From Myxococcales bacterium (GTDB taxonomy: Bacteria; Myxococcota; Bradymonadia; UBA7976; UBA1532), in assembly GCA_020633515.1 (NCBI GenBank), contig JACKDM010000029.1, forward strand, positions 1 through 60,942: a stretch of 60,942 nucleotides of DNA. Reading direction: 5' to 3'. Below are positions 50,818 through 59,800 of this stretch, piece after piece (position 1 is the first letter of the stretch; each line of letters begins with the position of its first letter). Position numbers and translations under genes: made by a program. The notes under the pieces were generated by a model. That model did no database searches. It worked only from the letters and a program-made list of their open reading frames with translations, and had not been told where the DNA came from.

Positions 50818-53800
50818 TGTCATCCCCCCGCGCGCTCGCCCGCTTCTCATCCCGCTCGAAGCGCCGCCACGCCCCCGCCCCGAAGACCGCGTCGTACATC
50901 GACGCCCGCAGGCAGCGATGCACCAGCCGATGCACGCGCGGCTCGATCGGCTGCGCGAGCCCGAGCAACGGATCGACCAGCAGCCGCCGCCCGTCGTCCC
51001 ACTGCCGCCGCCGCCGGTTCTCCCACCGTGTCATCACCACCGCCGGGTTCTCGCTCTGCTTCTCCCCCGGACACACCACCCGCACCTTCACCAGCGCCCC
51101 CTCGCTGCCGCCCCCCGCATACAGATGCGTCCCGCTCTCCTCCATCAGCCACGCCGCCGCGTGCGGCCCCTCGACCCACACCAGCCGCACGGCGTCATCG
51201 GCGCCCTGCATCAGCTTGCCGACGAAGACCTCCCGCGCCTTGCGCCGCGCCGCCACCCCCACCTCCTCGCCCACCGGCCGCTCGTAGCGCCCCCCCGGCT
51301 TCCACCGCCACGCCCAGCTCTCCACCACCTCCCGCTGGCGCTGCCGCCGCTTCTTCTCCGAGGCCTCGTCCTCCATGATCGGCGGCGGCTTGTTCTTCTC
51401 CTGCCGCGCCCTCTGCCCCTCCTCGGTCTCTTCCGCGATCTCCGCGCTCAGCCGCCAGCCATGCCGCTCCGCGATCATGACATAGATCTCGAGCACCCGC
51501 CGCAGCCATGCCTCCCCGTTCTTGCTGCCTTGCAGATACATCGCCACCCGCTCCGGCGCCGGGTGCTGCCGCCCGATCAGACCCAGCTCCGCCTCATCGA
51601 GCGCCGCCCGCGCATCCGCGAGCTCGGGCCGCAGCATGTCGAGCGGCTCGGCGCTGCGATCATGGAACGCCTCGTAGGCCAGATCCTCGATCCCCGCGAC
51701 CTGCTGCCGGATCCCATCAAACGTCTCCCCCAGCTCGCGATCCCGCTGCGCGTCCCGCATCCGGGCCTCCGCCCGCGCCCGGTCGAGCCAGAAGTTGCGG
51801 TCGCGCGCCAGCCGATCCACCAGCCGCACCGCGTGCCCCATCTCCCGCAGCGGCGCCGAGTCGAGCCACTGCTGCACCTGCCAGCGCAGCGCGCCCACCT
51901 CGTCGAGGAAGCCCCGCACCGCCGACCGCGCCGCCGCCCGCCCCCGCCCCGCGCGCCGCTCCACCGTCGTAAACGCCAGCGCCTCCCCCTCGGCCGCCAC
52001 CCGCACCCCGCTCCCCACCGCGACCGCGCGCCCCGCCAGATGCATCGCCAGCGGCGCCGTCAAGACCTTCTCGATCAACCGCTTCAGCGGCCGCGCCCCA
52101 TAGCGCACGTCGACCCCGCGCTCGGCGAGCCACGGCCGCACCGCGTCATCGAGCTCCACATGCAGATCGCGCTGCCGGATCCCTTCACGCTCCAGGAACC
52201 CACCGATCTCCCGCTCGGTGATGGCATCGATGGCATCCGCCCCCAATGGCATGAACGGCACCACATGGTCGATCCGGTTGAAGAACTCCGGCCGGAAGAA
52301 GCGCTCCGCCTCGGCGATGAAGTGCTCGCGAAACCCCCGCGCCAGCGACGCCCCGAAGCCCACGCCCCGCTTGAAGGTCTCGACCCCCAGGTTGCTCGTG
52401 AGCAACACCACCGTGTTCCGAAAATCGGCCGTGCGCCCCGCCTGATCGGTCAACCGCGCCTCGCCGAGCACCTGCAACAACACATCGAAGACCGCCGGGT
52501 GCGCCTTCTCGATCTCATCGAGCAACAACACACAGAACGGCTGCCGGCGGATCTGCGCGATCAGCACCCCCTCCTGCCCCCCGTCGCCGAGGAAGCGATG
52601 CACGCTCTCGGCGGTGACGAACTCGCTCATGTCGAAGCGGATCAGCCGATCGCGCCGCCCGAAGAGGAACTCGGCGAGCGCCTTGCTCATCTCGGTCTTG
52701 CCCACCCCGGTCGGCCCCACGAACAGGAACGATCCCATCGGCCGCCCGAGATCCGACAGCCCCGCCTTCATCACCGCGACCAGATCGACCATGCGATCGA
52801 TCGCCTCCCGCTGCCCGATGATGCGCGCCGCGAAGAACGCGCGCACCGCCGCCGGATCGAGCGGCCGATCGTCGCGCACCAGGAACGCCGGCAGCCCCGT
52901 CTCGGCCGAGAAGCGATCGACCACCGCGTGCCGCCCGAGCGGCGCCACCTCGGTCTCATCGGCCTGCTCGGCCCGCATCGCCGCGTCGTCGACCACCCGC
53001 CGCAAGAAGTGCAGCGCCTGCCCGAGCCGGCTCCCCTCGCCGCGGAAGCGGTTCGTCAGATCCATCACCGCCCGCCGCCCATCCGGCCGCACGACGATCC
53101 CGGTCTCATCGGCCAAGGCATCGGCGACCGCGTCGACGATGCCCGCGATGCCATCCGCCGCCGGCTCCTCCAAGCGATAGGGCGAAAACAACCGCGCGAA
53201 CCCCAGATCGCGCAGCTCCACCCGCGCCCACGCCGCCGGCGTCGCCTCGGCGACCACCGTCAGCCGCCGCCCGGCGAGGTACGGCCCGATCAACATCGCC
53301 ACGTTCTGATTGCTCTGCGCCGACTTGCCCGCGTCGAGCAGCGCGTGCAGCTCGCCGATGCACCACACCACCTCGGCGTCGATGCACTCCTGCACCACGT
53401 CGAGGCACTGCCGCTGCCACTCCCCGAAGAAGCCCTGCCCGGCGATGAGCCGCGAGGCATCGGCGAAGAACACCGGCCGCCGCTTCTTCTTGGGGATGCT
53501 GCCATCGCGGAAGCGATACGCCAGCTCGGCGAGCACCGTCGACTTGCCCGACCCCGGCTCCCCCACCACCACCACACACGCGCCCGGCTGCCCGAGCAGC
53601 CCGAAGAGATCGGCCACCTCGCGCTCGCGACCGAACGCCCGCTCGAGCTCGCCCTCCTCGGCCTGCCGATGCAGCTTCACCCCGATGGCATCGAGCGTCG
53701 GCGTCGGCGGCCGCTTGTCCTTGCGCCGCCGCCCCGTCTCCTCGCTGTCATCGTCGTCCTCGTCCTCGTCCTTCTCCGCCTTCTCCTTCGGCCGCGGCTC

Positions 53801-54337
53801 GGGCAGCATCTCCCGCCCCCGCATCGCCCCGGTGAACCGGATCGGCGCCGCCGGCTCCGCCTCGATCGACAGCGTCTCGACGTGCTCGCCCCGCTCGAAC
53901 CGCAGCGCGAGCCGCCGCGTCTCCGGCATCCGCTCGAGGTGCTCGGCGAGCAGCGCGCGCACCGCCTCGACCGGATCATCCCGCCGCGGGATCCACGCCC
54001 GCAGATCCCATCGCGGCAGATGCACCCGCAGCCACTGCTTGTCGGTCGCCCACAGCGCGCTCACCCGCGTCGCCACCGGCCCCGGCCCCTCGGCGCCCTG
54101 CACCACCACCGCGCCCTCGACCTCGACCACCGCGTGCGTCGCGTCGTCCCCCGCCGCGAACCGCCCGAGCAGCCGCGGGTTCGTGCGCTCGATGCGATCG
54201 GAGAGCACCAGCACCAGCTCGTCCCGCGCCCGATCGAGATCGTCGGTGTACACCGCGAGATCGGGCTCGCCGAGCACCTCGACCGAGTAGAAGCCATGGT
54301 TGTGCTCGCGCACGAAGAGGCGGACCTGGAACGCCAT
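50810..54337 (-). CDS. Clp-like double AAA ATPase (first of three) with PCRF-like C-terminal domain
   Basis: This 1175-aa protein starts at ATG 54337, with GAGG nearby. Its N-terminal 200 residues are unique, then an acidic linker (EKDEDEDDDDSEET). D1 has GEPGSGKST (Lys 265) with a degenerate Walker B VVWCIGELH. D2 has GPTGVGKTE (Lys 547), VLLLDEIEKAH and FFRPEFFNRID, then a D2-small domain. After a long coiled region (790-890), residues about 900-1130 resemble PCRF. 'VAMYLQGSKNGEAWLRRVLE' then 'MIAERHGW' matches the RF2-like helix, and 'EGPHAAAWLMEESGTHL' matches the PCRF 'G-x-YG-L--E-G-HR' block. There is no GGQ. The ClpP-binding IGF/LGF loop is not evident. It is the promoter-proximal gene of the operon. 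Confidence 0.84.
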   Translation of the reverse strand: MAFQVRLFVREHNHGFYSVEVLGEPDLAVYTDDLDRARDELVLVLSDRIERTNPRLLGRFAAGDDATHAVVEVEGAVVVQGAEGPGPVATRVSALWATDKQWLRVHLPRWDLRAWIPRRDDPVEAVRALLAEHLERMPETRRLALRFERGEHVETLSIEAEPAAPIRFTGAMRGREMLPEPRPKEKAEKDEDEDDDDSEETGRRRKDKRPPTPTLDAIGVKLHRQAEEGELERAFGREREVADLFGLLGQPGACVVVVGEPGSGKSTVLAELAYRFRDGSIPKKKRRPVFFADASRLIAGQGFFGEWQRQCLDVVQECIDAEVVWCIGELHALLDAGKSAQSNQNVAMLIGPYLAGRRLTVVAEATPAAWARVELRDLGFARLFSPYRLEEPAADGIAGIVDAVADALADETGIVVRPDGRRAVMDLTNRFRGEGSRLGQALHFLRRVVDDAAMRAEQADETEVAPLGRHAVVDRFSAETGLPAFLVRDDRPLDPAAVRAFFAARIIGQREAIDRMVDLVAVMKAGLSDLGRPMGSFLFVGPTGVGKTEMSKALAEFLFGRRDRLIRFDMSEFVTAESVHRFLGDGGQEGVLIAQIRRQPFCVLLLDEIEKAHPAVFDVLLQVLGEARLTDQAGRTADFRNTVVLLTSNLGVETFKRGVGFGASLARGFREHFIAEAERFFRPEFFNRIDHVVPFMPLGADAIDAITEREIGGFLEREGIRQRDLHVELDDAVRPWLAERGVDVRYGARPLKRLIEKVLTAPLAMHLAGRAVAVGSGVRVAAEGEALAFTTVERRAGRGRAAARSAVRGFLDEVGALRWQVQQWLDSAPLREMGHAVRLVDRLARDRNFWLDRARAEARMRDAQRDRELGETFDGIRQQVAGIEDLAYEAFHDRSAEPLDMLRPELADARAALDEAELGLIGRQHPAPERVAMYLQGSKNGEAWLRRVLEIYVMIAERHGWRLSAEIAEETEEGQRARQEKNKPPPIMEDEASEKKRRQRQREVVESWAWRWKPGGRYERPVGEEVGVAARRKAREVFVGKLMQGADDAVRLVWVEGPHAAAWLMEESGTHLYAGGGSEGALVKVRVVCPGEKQSENPAVVMTRWENRRRRQWDDGRRLLVDPLLGLAQPIEPRVHRLVHRCLRASMYDAVFGAGAWRRFERDEKRASARGDDNG

Positions 54338-54472
54338 GCAGACCTCGCGACGGAGTTCGCCGGGCAGCCTATCCGACCTGCGCCCCCGATGCACCCGACG
54401 CGGCGCGCCCGTGTTGCCAACGCGCCCGCCGGCTCCCTATGCTCGCCGCCATCACGCGACGACGGAGTCTCG

Positions 54473-55717
54473 ATGAGCCCCGCCCCTGGCACCCGCGCCC
54501 CCCTCGACACCGTGCGCCTCCACTGGCTGCTGCGCGGCGCCAACCGCGTCGGGCGGCTGCTCGCGCCGCTCGGCCTCCGCCCGTCCCTCGACGCCGCCGC
54601 GATCGAGGCCCGCGCCCGCAAGCTCTCCGGGCTCGACGACTTCGGCGACCCCGGCTATCGCGACGGCCTCGAGCGCCTCTGCGCCGAGCTCGACACCCGC
54701 GCCGGGCTGCACCTCGCCGGGCGGCTCTCGGCGCGCGACCACCTCGTGCGCGGGCTCGGCAACCGCCTCGGCTTCACCGACGCCCGCCGCCGCGATCCCA
54801 GCATCGCGACCGCGCCGCTCATCCCACCGCTCGTCGTCGTCGGCCTGCCCCGCTCGGGCACCACCTTCCTCCACCGCGTGCTCTGCCACGCCCCCGACGC
54901 GCTCCCCCCCGTCACCTGGCAGCTCCTCGCGCCGCTCCCGCCCGCCAGCGGCCCCGACCGCCGCCGCGCGCAGGGCGCCAGGACCATCGGTGACATCCGC
55001 CGCGCCGCGCCCGGCATCGACGCCAAACACTACCTCGACCACGAGCAGCCCGAAGAGTGCATGATGCTGCTCGACGCCTCGATGGCGAGCCTCACCTATG
55101 GCTTGCTCTTCCCCGTCCCCGATTACATCGCATGGCTCTTCGAACACGACGCCACCGATGACTATCGCTACTGGCGCGACGGCCTCGTGCACCTGCAACG
55201 CGGCGCGCCCGACCGCCGCCTCACCCTCAAGGCGCCCGTGCACACCGCGTTCGTCGATGCCATCTGGCACCACGTCCCCGATGCCTTGATCATCCACCCC
55301 CACCGCGACCCCGCCGCCGTCGTCGGCAGCCTGTGCAGCCTCTTCTTCACCTTTCACTCGCTCGTCGTCGACGCCGTCGACCGCGACGCGCTCGGCGCGA
55401 GCATGCTCGCCATGTGCGAGCGCATGATGCAGCGCAACCTCGACGCCCGCGCGAAGCACCCCGACAAGGTCATCGTCGACGTGCGCTATCGCACCCTCAT
55501 GGCCGATCCCGTCGGCACCGTGCTCTCGCTCTACGAACGCCACGGCCTCCCGGTGACCCCCGCGCTCGAAGCCGCCATCGCCGATGGCATCGCCCGCCGC
55601 CCGCAGCACGCGCACGGGCGGCATGACTACGCGCTCGAAGACTTCGGCCTCACCGCCGCCGGCGTGCGCGCCCGCCTCGACCCGCTCGTCGCGCCGTTCC
55701 TGCGCGACGCGGCGTGA
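54473..55717 (+). CDS. Sulfotransferase-family protein (PAPS-type)
   Basis: This 414-aa protein matches the sulfotransferase_3 family. The 5'-phosphosulfate loop is VVGLPRSGTTFLHRVL near residue 124. The 3'-phosphate region is IIHPHRDPAAVVGSLCSLF near 265-283, with the conserved Arg and Ser. The block QPEECMMLLDASMAS is characteristic of this bacterial group. It should move sulfate from PAPS to a small molecule or glycan. GGAG at 54464 sets the ATG at 54473. It is divergent from the Clp operon, sharing a 135-bp intergenic region, and its stop abuts that of the next gene as TGATCA. The acceptor is unknown. Confidence 0.88.
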   Translation: MSPAPGTRAPLDTVRLHWLLRGANRVGRLLAPLGLRPSLDAAAIEARARKLSGLDDFGDPGYRDGLERLCAELDTRAGLHLAGRLSARDHLVRGLGNRLGFTDARRRDPSIATAPLIPPLVVVGLPRSGTTFLHRVLCHAPDALPPVTWQLLAPLPPASGPDRRRAQGARTIGDIRRAAPGIDAKHYLDHEQPEECMMLLDASMASLTYGLLFPVPDYIAWLFEHDATDDYRYWRDGLVHLQRGAPDRRLTLKAPVHTAFVDAIWHHVPDALIIHPHRDPAAVVGSLCSLFFTFHSLVVDAVDRDALGASMLAMCERMMQRNLDARAKHPDKVIVDVRYRTLMADPVGTVLSLYERHGLPVTPALEAAIADGIARRPQHAHGRHDYALEDFGLTAAGVRARLDPLVAPFLRDAA

Positions 55718-56785
55718 TCACGCCGCCTGCGTGATCAGCCCCTCGGCGAGCAGCGCGTCGAGCGGCCCGCCGGTCAGCGTCGTATACAGATGGTCATCAC
55801 CCGGCGTCGCGAGCCGCGTCGCCCCCGCCGGCGGCCGCGGCGTCTCCTTCCAGTCGAAGGTCACGAACCACGGCGCCGCCCCCGGCCACTGCGTCACCAC
55901 CCGCAACGCCGCGAACGCCAACGGATCCTTCGCGCCCGATGGCACCTGCCGCTCGATGAACTTCACCACCGCCTCGCGCAGCTCGCCCGCGCGGAGCGCC
56001 GCGAACCATGGCAGGGTGGCATAAGCCGGCAGCGCCCGGTCGAGCCGGCTCATGTCCACCGGATCGGGCCGATCGAGCGTCGCTGCGATGGGATCGAGCA
56101 GCGCCCGCTCGATCTGTTTGCGCTTGGCGCCGTCGCTGCCTTTGAGCGCGCGCAACCCGTCGTGCAGCCGCTGTCGGTCGGCGCGCCCGAGCGCGCGCCA
56201 GTCGATCGCTTCGAGGCCGGGGATCGGCTTCATCATGCCATTGCCGGTGCTCACGTCGAGGTAGGCCGCGAGCTCGGCGAGCAGCGCGTCGACCCGGTCG
56301 CCCTCGGCGCCGGCGAGCAGATCGGCCGCTTCGACCGCGAACGATGGCGCGCCATCACGGGCCACCGCCTGCGCCGCGGTCACGATGCGCTCGATCGCAC
56401 GCCGGGCGCGGGGGCTCGCCTCGCTCCACTCTCGCGCCGCGACCTCGCCCGCCGCCGCCACCCGATCGGCGCCGACGACGCGAAGCTGCGGGTGGGGGCC
56501 GCTCGCCCACGCCGGGCTGTTGGGCTTGAAGACGAGCGGCTGATCGCCGGGGATGATGATCGTGCCGGGCTGCGGGGCGAGGATGAGTGGCAGGAACTCA
56601 TCGAACCGGGGCGCGCCGAAGCGGCCGACGTGATGATCACGCGCCGCGCAGAGCGCCGCCCACTCGGCGCGGGGGAGGGGATGCACGCCCGCTTCGTCGC
56701 TCGCCTCGCTCACGTCGAGGCCGACGCTCGCGAGCTGCGCCCGCGCCTCGGTCGGCAGGATCCCGAGCCTCATCTCGATCGCCAT
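55718..56785 (-). CDS. Unknown protein downstream of RHS toxin, candidate immunity protein
   Basis: This 355-aa soluble protein has no signal peptide, and I do not recognise the family. It looks mixed alpha/beta, with segments such as FDEFLPLILAPQPGTIII and AGEVAAREWSEASPRARR and a C-terminal PWFVTFDWKETPRP. The ATG is preceded by GAGGAG. It begins 25 bp after the stop of the RHS gene on the same strand. That is the usual place for the cognate immunity gene of a polymorphic toxin, although 355 aa is longer than most immunity proteins. The function is inferred from location only. Confidence 0.6.
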   Translation of the reverse strand: MAIEMRLGILPTEARAQLASVGLDVSEASDEAGVHPLPRAEWAALCAARDHHVGRFGAPRFDEFLPLILAPQPGTIIIPGDQPLVFKPNSPAWASGPHPQLRVVGADRVAAAGEVAAREWSEASPRARRAIERIVTAAQAVARDGAPSFAVEAADLLAGAEGDRVDALLAELAAYLDVSTGNGMMKPIPGLEAIDWRALGRADRQRLHDGLRALKGSDGAKRKQIERALLDPIAATLDRPDPVDMSRLDRALPAYATLPWFAALRAGELREAVVKFIERQVPSGAKDPLAFAALRVVTQWPGAAPWFVTFDWKETPRPPAGATRLATPGDDHLYTTLTGGPLDALLAEGLITQAA

Positions 56786-56810
56786 TCGAGCTCCTCGTCA
56801 TGTCAGCGGG

Positions 56811-59800
56811 TCAGTCCCACTGCTGGACGTCGATTGAACTCGGATCGGCGACCGCCTGTCCATTGACTTCGTTCACATTGACGCGCGCCACGAAGCGCTC
56901 GCCCGTCGCCGGCGGGGTGCCTTGCAGCTCCTGCCCGAGCGATTGATTGACCGTGTGTCCGGTGCTCGGATCGGGCGTCTGCACCGGCCCGCTGCTCGCG
57001 CCGCTGAGGCCCGACTGGCTGCTGTTGGTGTTCTGCATGCGCTGCGCGCGGCTGTCGATGTAGGTCGTCGGCTGCTGCTGCGCCGCCGAGAGCTGCGAGC
57101 TGTTGGCCTTGACCTCGAAGACGTGCAGCGCGCCGGTCTCGTTGTGGCGCAGCACGATGTCGAGCCCGTGATAGGCCGGGCGGAACCCGGTGTCGGAGTA
57201 GATCGGTTGCTGGTCGGCGTCGACCATCGAGAGCAGGTGGTTCTTGACCGCCGACTCACCGGCCTGACCGATCGCGCGGGTACACAGCGCGAGCCCGAGC
57301 GGGTCGTACCAATACCAGGGATCGGCGCTGACGGTGTGATCGAAGACACCGGTCGTCCACCGCATGGGATCGGGCTGGAGCCATGCGCAGTGCGTGGGAT
57401 CGAGCGTACGGAAGACGCTGTGGATCAGCCCCTCGTCGGGCTCGACCCACTCACCGGGGCGGCCGAGCGCGAGGCGGGGGCCGTCGCCACCGGTCGCGAG
57501 CTCGTCACCCTGCGCGCCGCGCTCGACCCACCAGCTCACGCTGCCATCGGGGCCGGTGAGCGTGTGCGGCGTGCCCGCCGGATCGCTGTGGATGGCATCG
57601 AGGCGCCCGTCGGGGCGGCGGCGGGCGAGCGCGAGGTCGCCATCCGGCTCGCGGATGAACTGCTCGATGCCATCGGGGCCGCTGCGCGCGGCGAGCGAGA
57701 GGCCGACCCAGTGATAGCGATCGACGCGGTCGCCCGCGACCCGCGCGATGCGGCGGCCGAGCGCGTCGTAGTGGTAGTGGATCTCGGGGCCCTCGGGCCG
57801 CTCGATCTGGATGAGCCGGTTGCGCGCGTCGTAGCGGTAGACGGTCGCCCGCCCCTCGCCGTCGACGACCCGCCGCGCCGCGCCGCCGGGGCCGTAGTCG
57901 ACGCGCCGCTCGCCGACCCGCACCGGTCGGCCGCTCGCGTCGCGGGTGACGCTGCCCGCCGGCACCTCGCTCTGCTCGCGGTGCGCGCCGAAGGCATAGG
58001 CCTCGCGCGCGCCGGTGCCATGCTCGACCGCGGTCACCCGCCCGTCGGCGTCGCGTGTGATCGCCATGCGGCCGCGCAGGCTGTCGCGGATCTCGGCGAG
58101 GCGCGGCCCCTTCCATTGCAGGTCGCGGTGCAAGAGCCGCTTGCCGTTGGCTTCGACGACCTGCTCGACCGGCCGGTCGAGGGCGTCGTAGCCGCGGCGG
58201 TCGACGGCGCCGTTGGGGTGGCGGGTCAGGGCGCGGCGGCCGAGGTCGTCGTAGCCATGCTCGATGACCTCGCCGGCGCGCACCTCGACGCGCGCGAGGC
58301 GGCCGGCGTCGTCGTAGCCGAACCCGGTCTGCTCGCCCCAGCTCGTCGTGCGCCGCCGCACCCGGCCGTCGCGGTCGAGCTTGAGCCGCGCGCTGTCGTC
58401 GCCGCGCACGTCCTCGACGAGCCCGCCGCCGGGGCCGTAGCCGAGCTTGACCGTCTCGAAGCCATCGTCGACGGCGACCATGCGCCCGAAGGGATCGCGC
58501 TCGACCTGATAGGTCAAGCCATCGCTGGCTTCGTCCTTGATGACATGCCCGAGCGCGTCGCGGGTGAAGCGCTGCCACCGGCCGTCGCTGCGGCGCACCT
58601 CCTCGATGCGACCGCCGCCGTCGCGGCTGTACTCCTCATGCCAGCCGGCGCCGACGAGCTCGCGGCGCACGATGTGACCGTCGGCGCGGCGGGTGAGCTT
58701 CTGCCGGTGGCCCGAGGGCAGCGTCACCTCTTCGACGAAGCCTTCGGTGTCATGCGCGAAGCGCAGCTCGCCACCGTCGGGCAGGGTGACGCGGGTGGGC
58801 TTGGTCGGCGGGCCCTCGTAGGCATAGCGCCAGACGCGGCCGTCGGGATCCTGCCGCTCGACGACACGCCCGGCGGCGTCGAAGCGATGGCGCACCTGCT
58901 CGCCGCGCTCGTCGCAGAGCTCGATGATGCGCCCGCAGTCGTCGTGCTTGCGGGTGACGACGCGCCCGCCCTGCTTGCTGCGCACGACCCGGCCGAAGGG
59001 ATCGGTCTGCCACGTCGTCGTCGCGAAGCCCGGCCGCTCGTCGCGCACGATGAGGCCCTGCTCGTCGTAGCGCGCGCGGCGCACGAGGCGCCCGCCTTCC
59101 CACTTCTCGACCGCCGCGCCGCGCTCGTCGCGCACGTAGCGGATCGCGGGCAGGCCGGGGCGGTGCACCTCGATCAGCGCGCCGCGTTCGTCGCGCACGA
59201 GCGTCGAGACCCGGCCGAGCGCGTCGGTGGTCTCGACGAGGCGGCCGTGGGCGTCGTAGCGCATCTCGAGGGTGGTGTCATCGGGGCGCACGTCGGCGAC
59301 GCGGCGGCCGAAGGCATCGTAGGCATACTTGCGGGTGCGCCCGTCGACGGCCTTGTGTTCGGTCAGCCAGCCGTTGTCATCGTAGACATAGGCCGCGATC
59401 TGACCGTCGGGGTAGAGCGCCTCGGTGACGTCGCCGCTCTCTTCGTCGTAGCGATAGAGCGTCTCCCGCCCGATGCCATCACGCACCCGGGTGACGGCGG
59501 CGCCGGTCTCGTGGGTGAAGGTGCGCCAGAAGCGGTTGTCGTCGCCGGCGGTCCAGGTGCAGCGGCCGAGCTCGTCGTAGCGCCAGCGCGCGGTGTAGCC
59601 GCCGCGGTCGGTTTTGGCGGCGAGGCGGTCGGTCTCGTCGTAGGCGTAGCGTTCGGGCGCGCCCGCGGCGTCGTACGCCGCGACGAGGCGGCCGCGGCCG
59701 TCGTACTCGAAGCGGGCGACGAGCTGGTTGCACGGCTCGCCGCGGGCCTCGACGACGCGGATCTCGGCGAGGCGGTCGCCCTGGTGGTGGCAGGCGTAGA

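Noticed and set aside
42225..54337. Idea that the Clp-like genes are ClpV of a type VI secretion system
   Set aside because: No sheath, tube, baseplate or membrane-complex genes lie nearby. The N-terminal domains and altered pore loops do not match ClpV.
50561..54472. Long plus-strand extension upstream of the sulfotransferase
   Set aside because: The sulfotransferase has its own ribosome site and ATG at 54473. The upstream part is an antisense shadow of the Clp-like gene.
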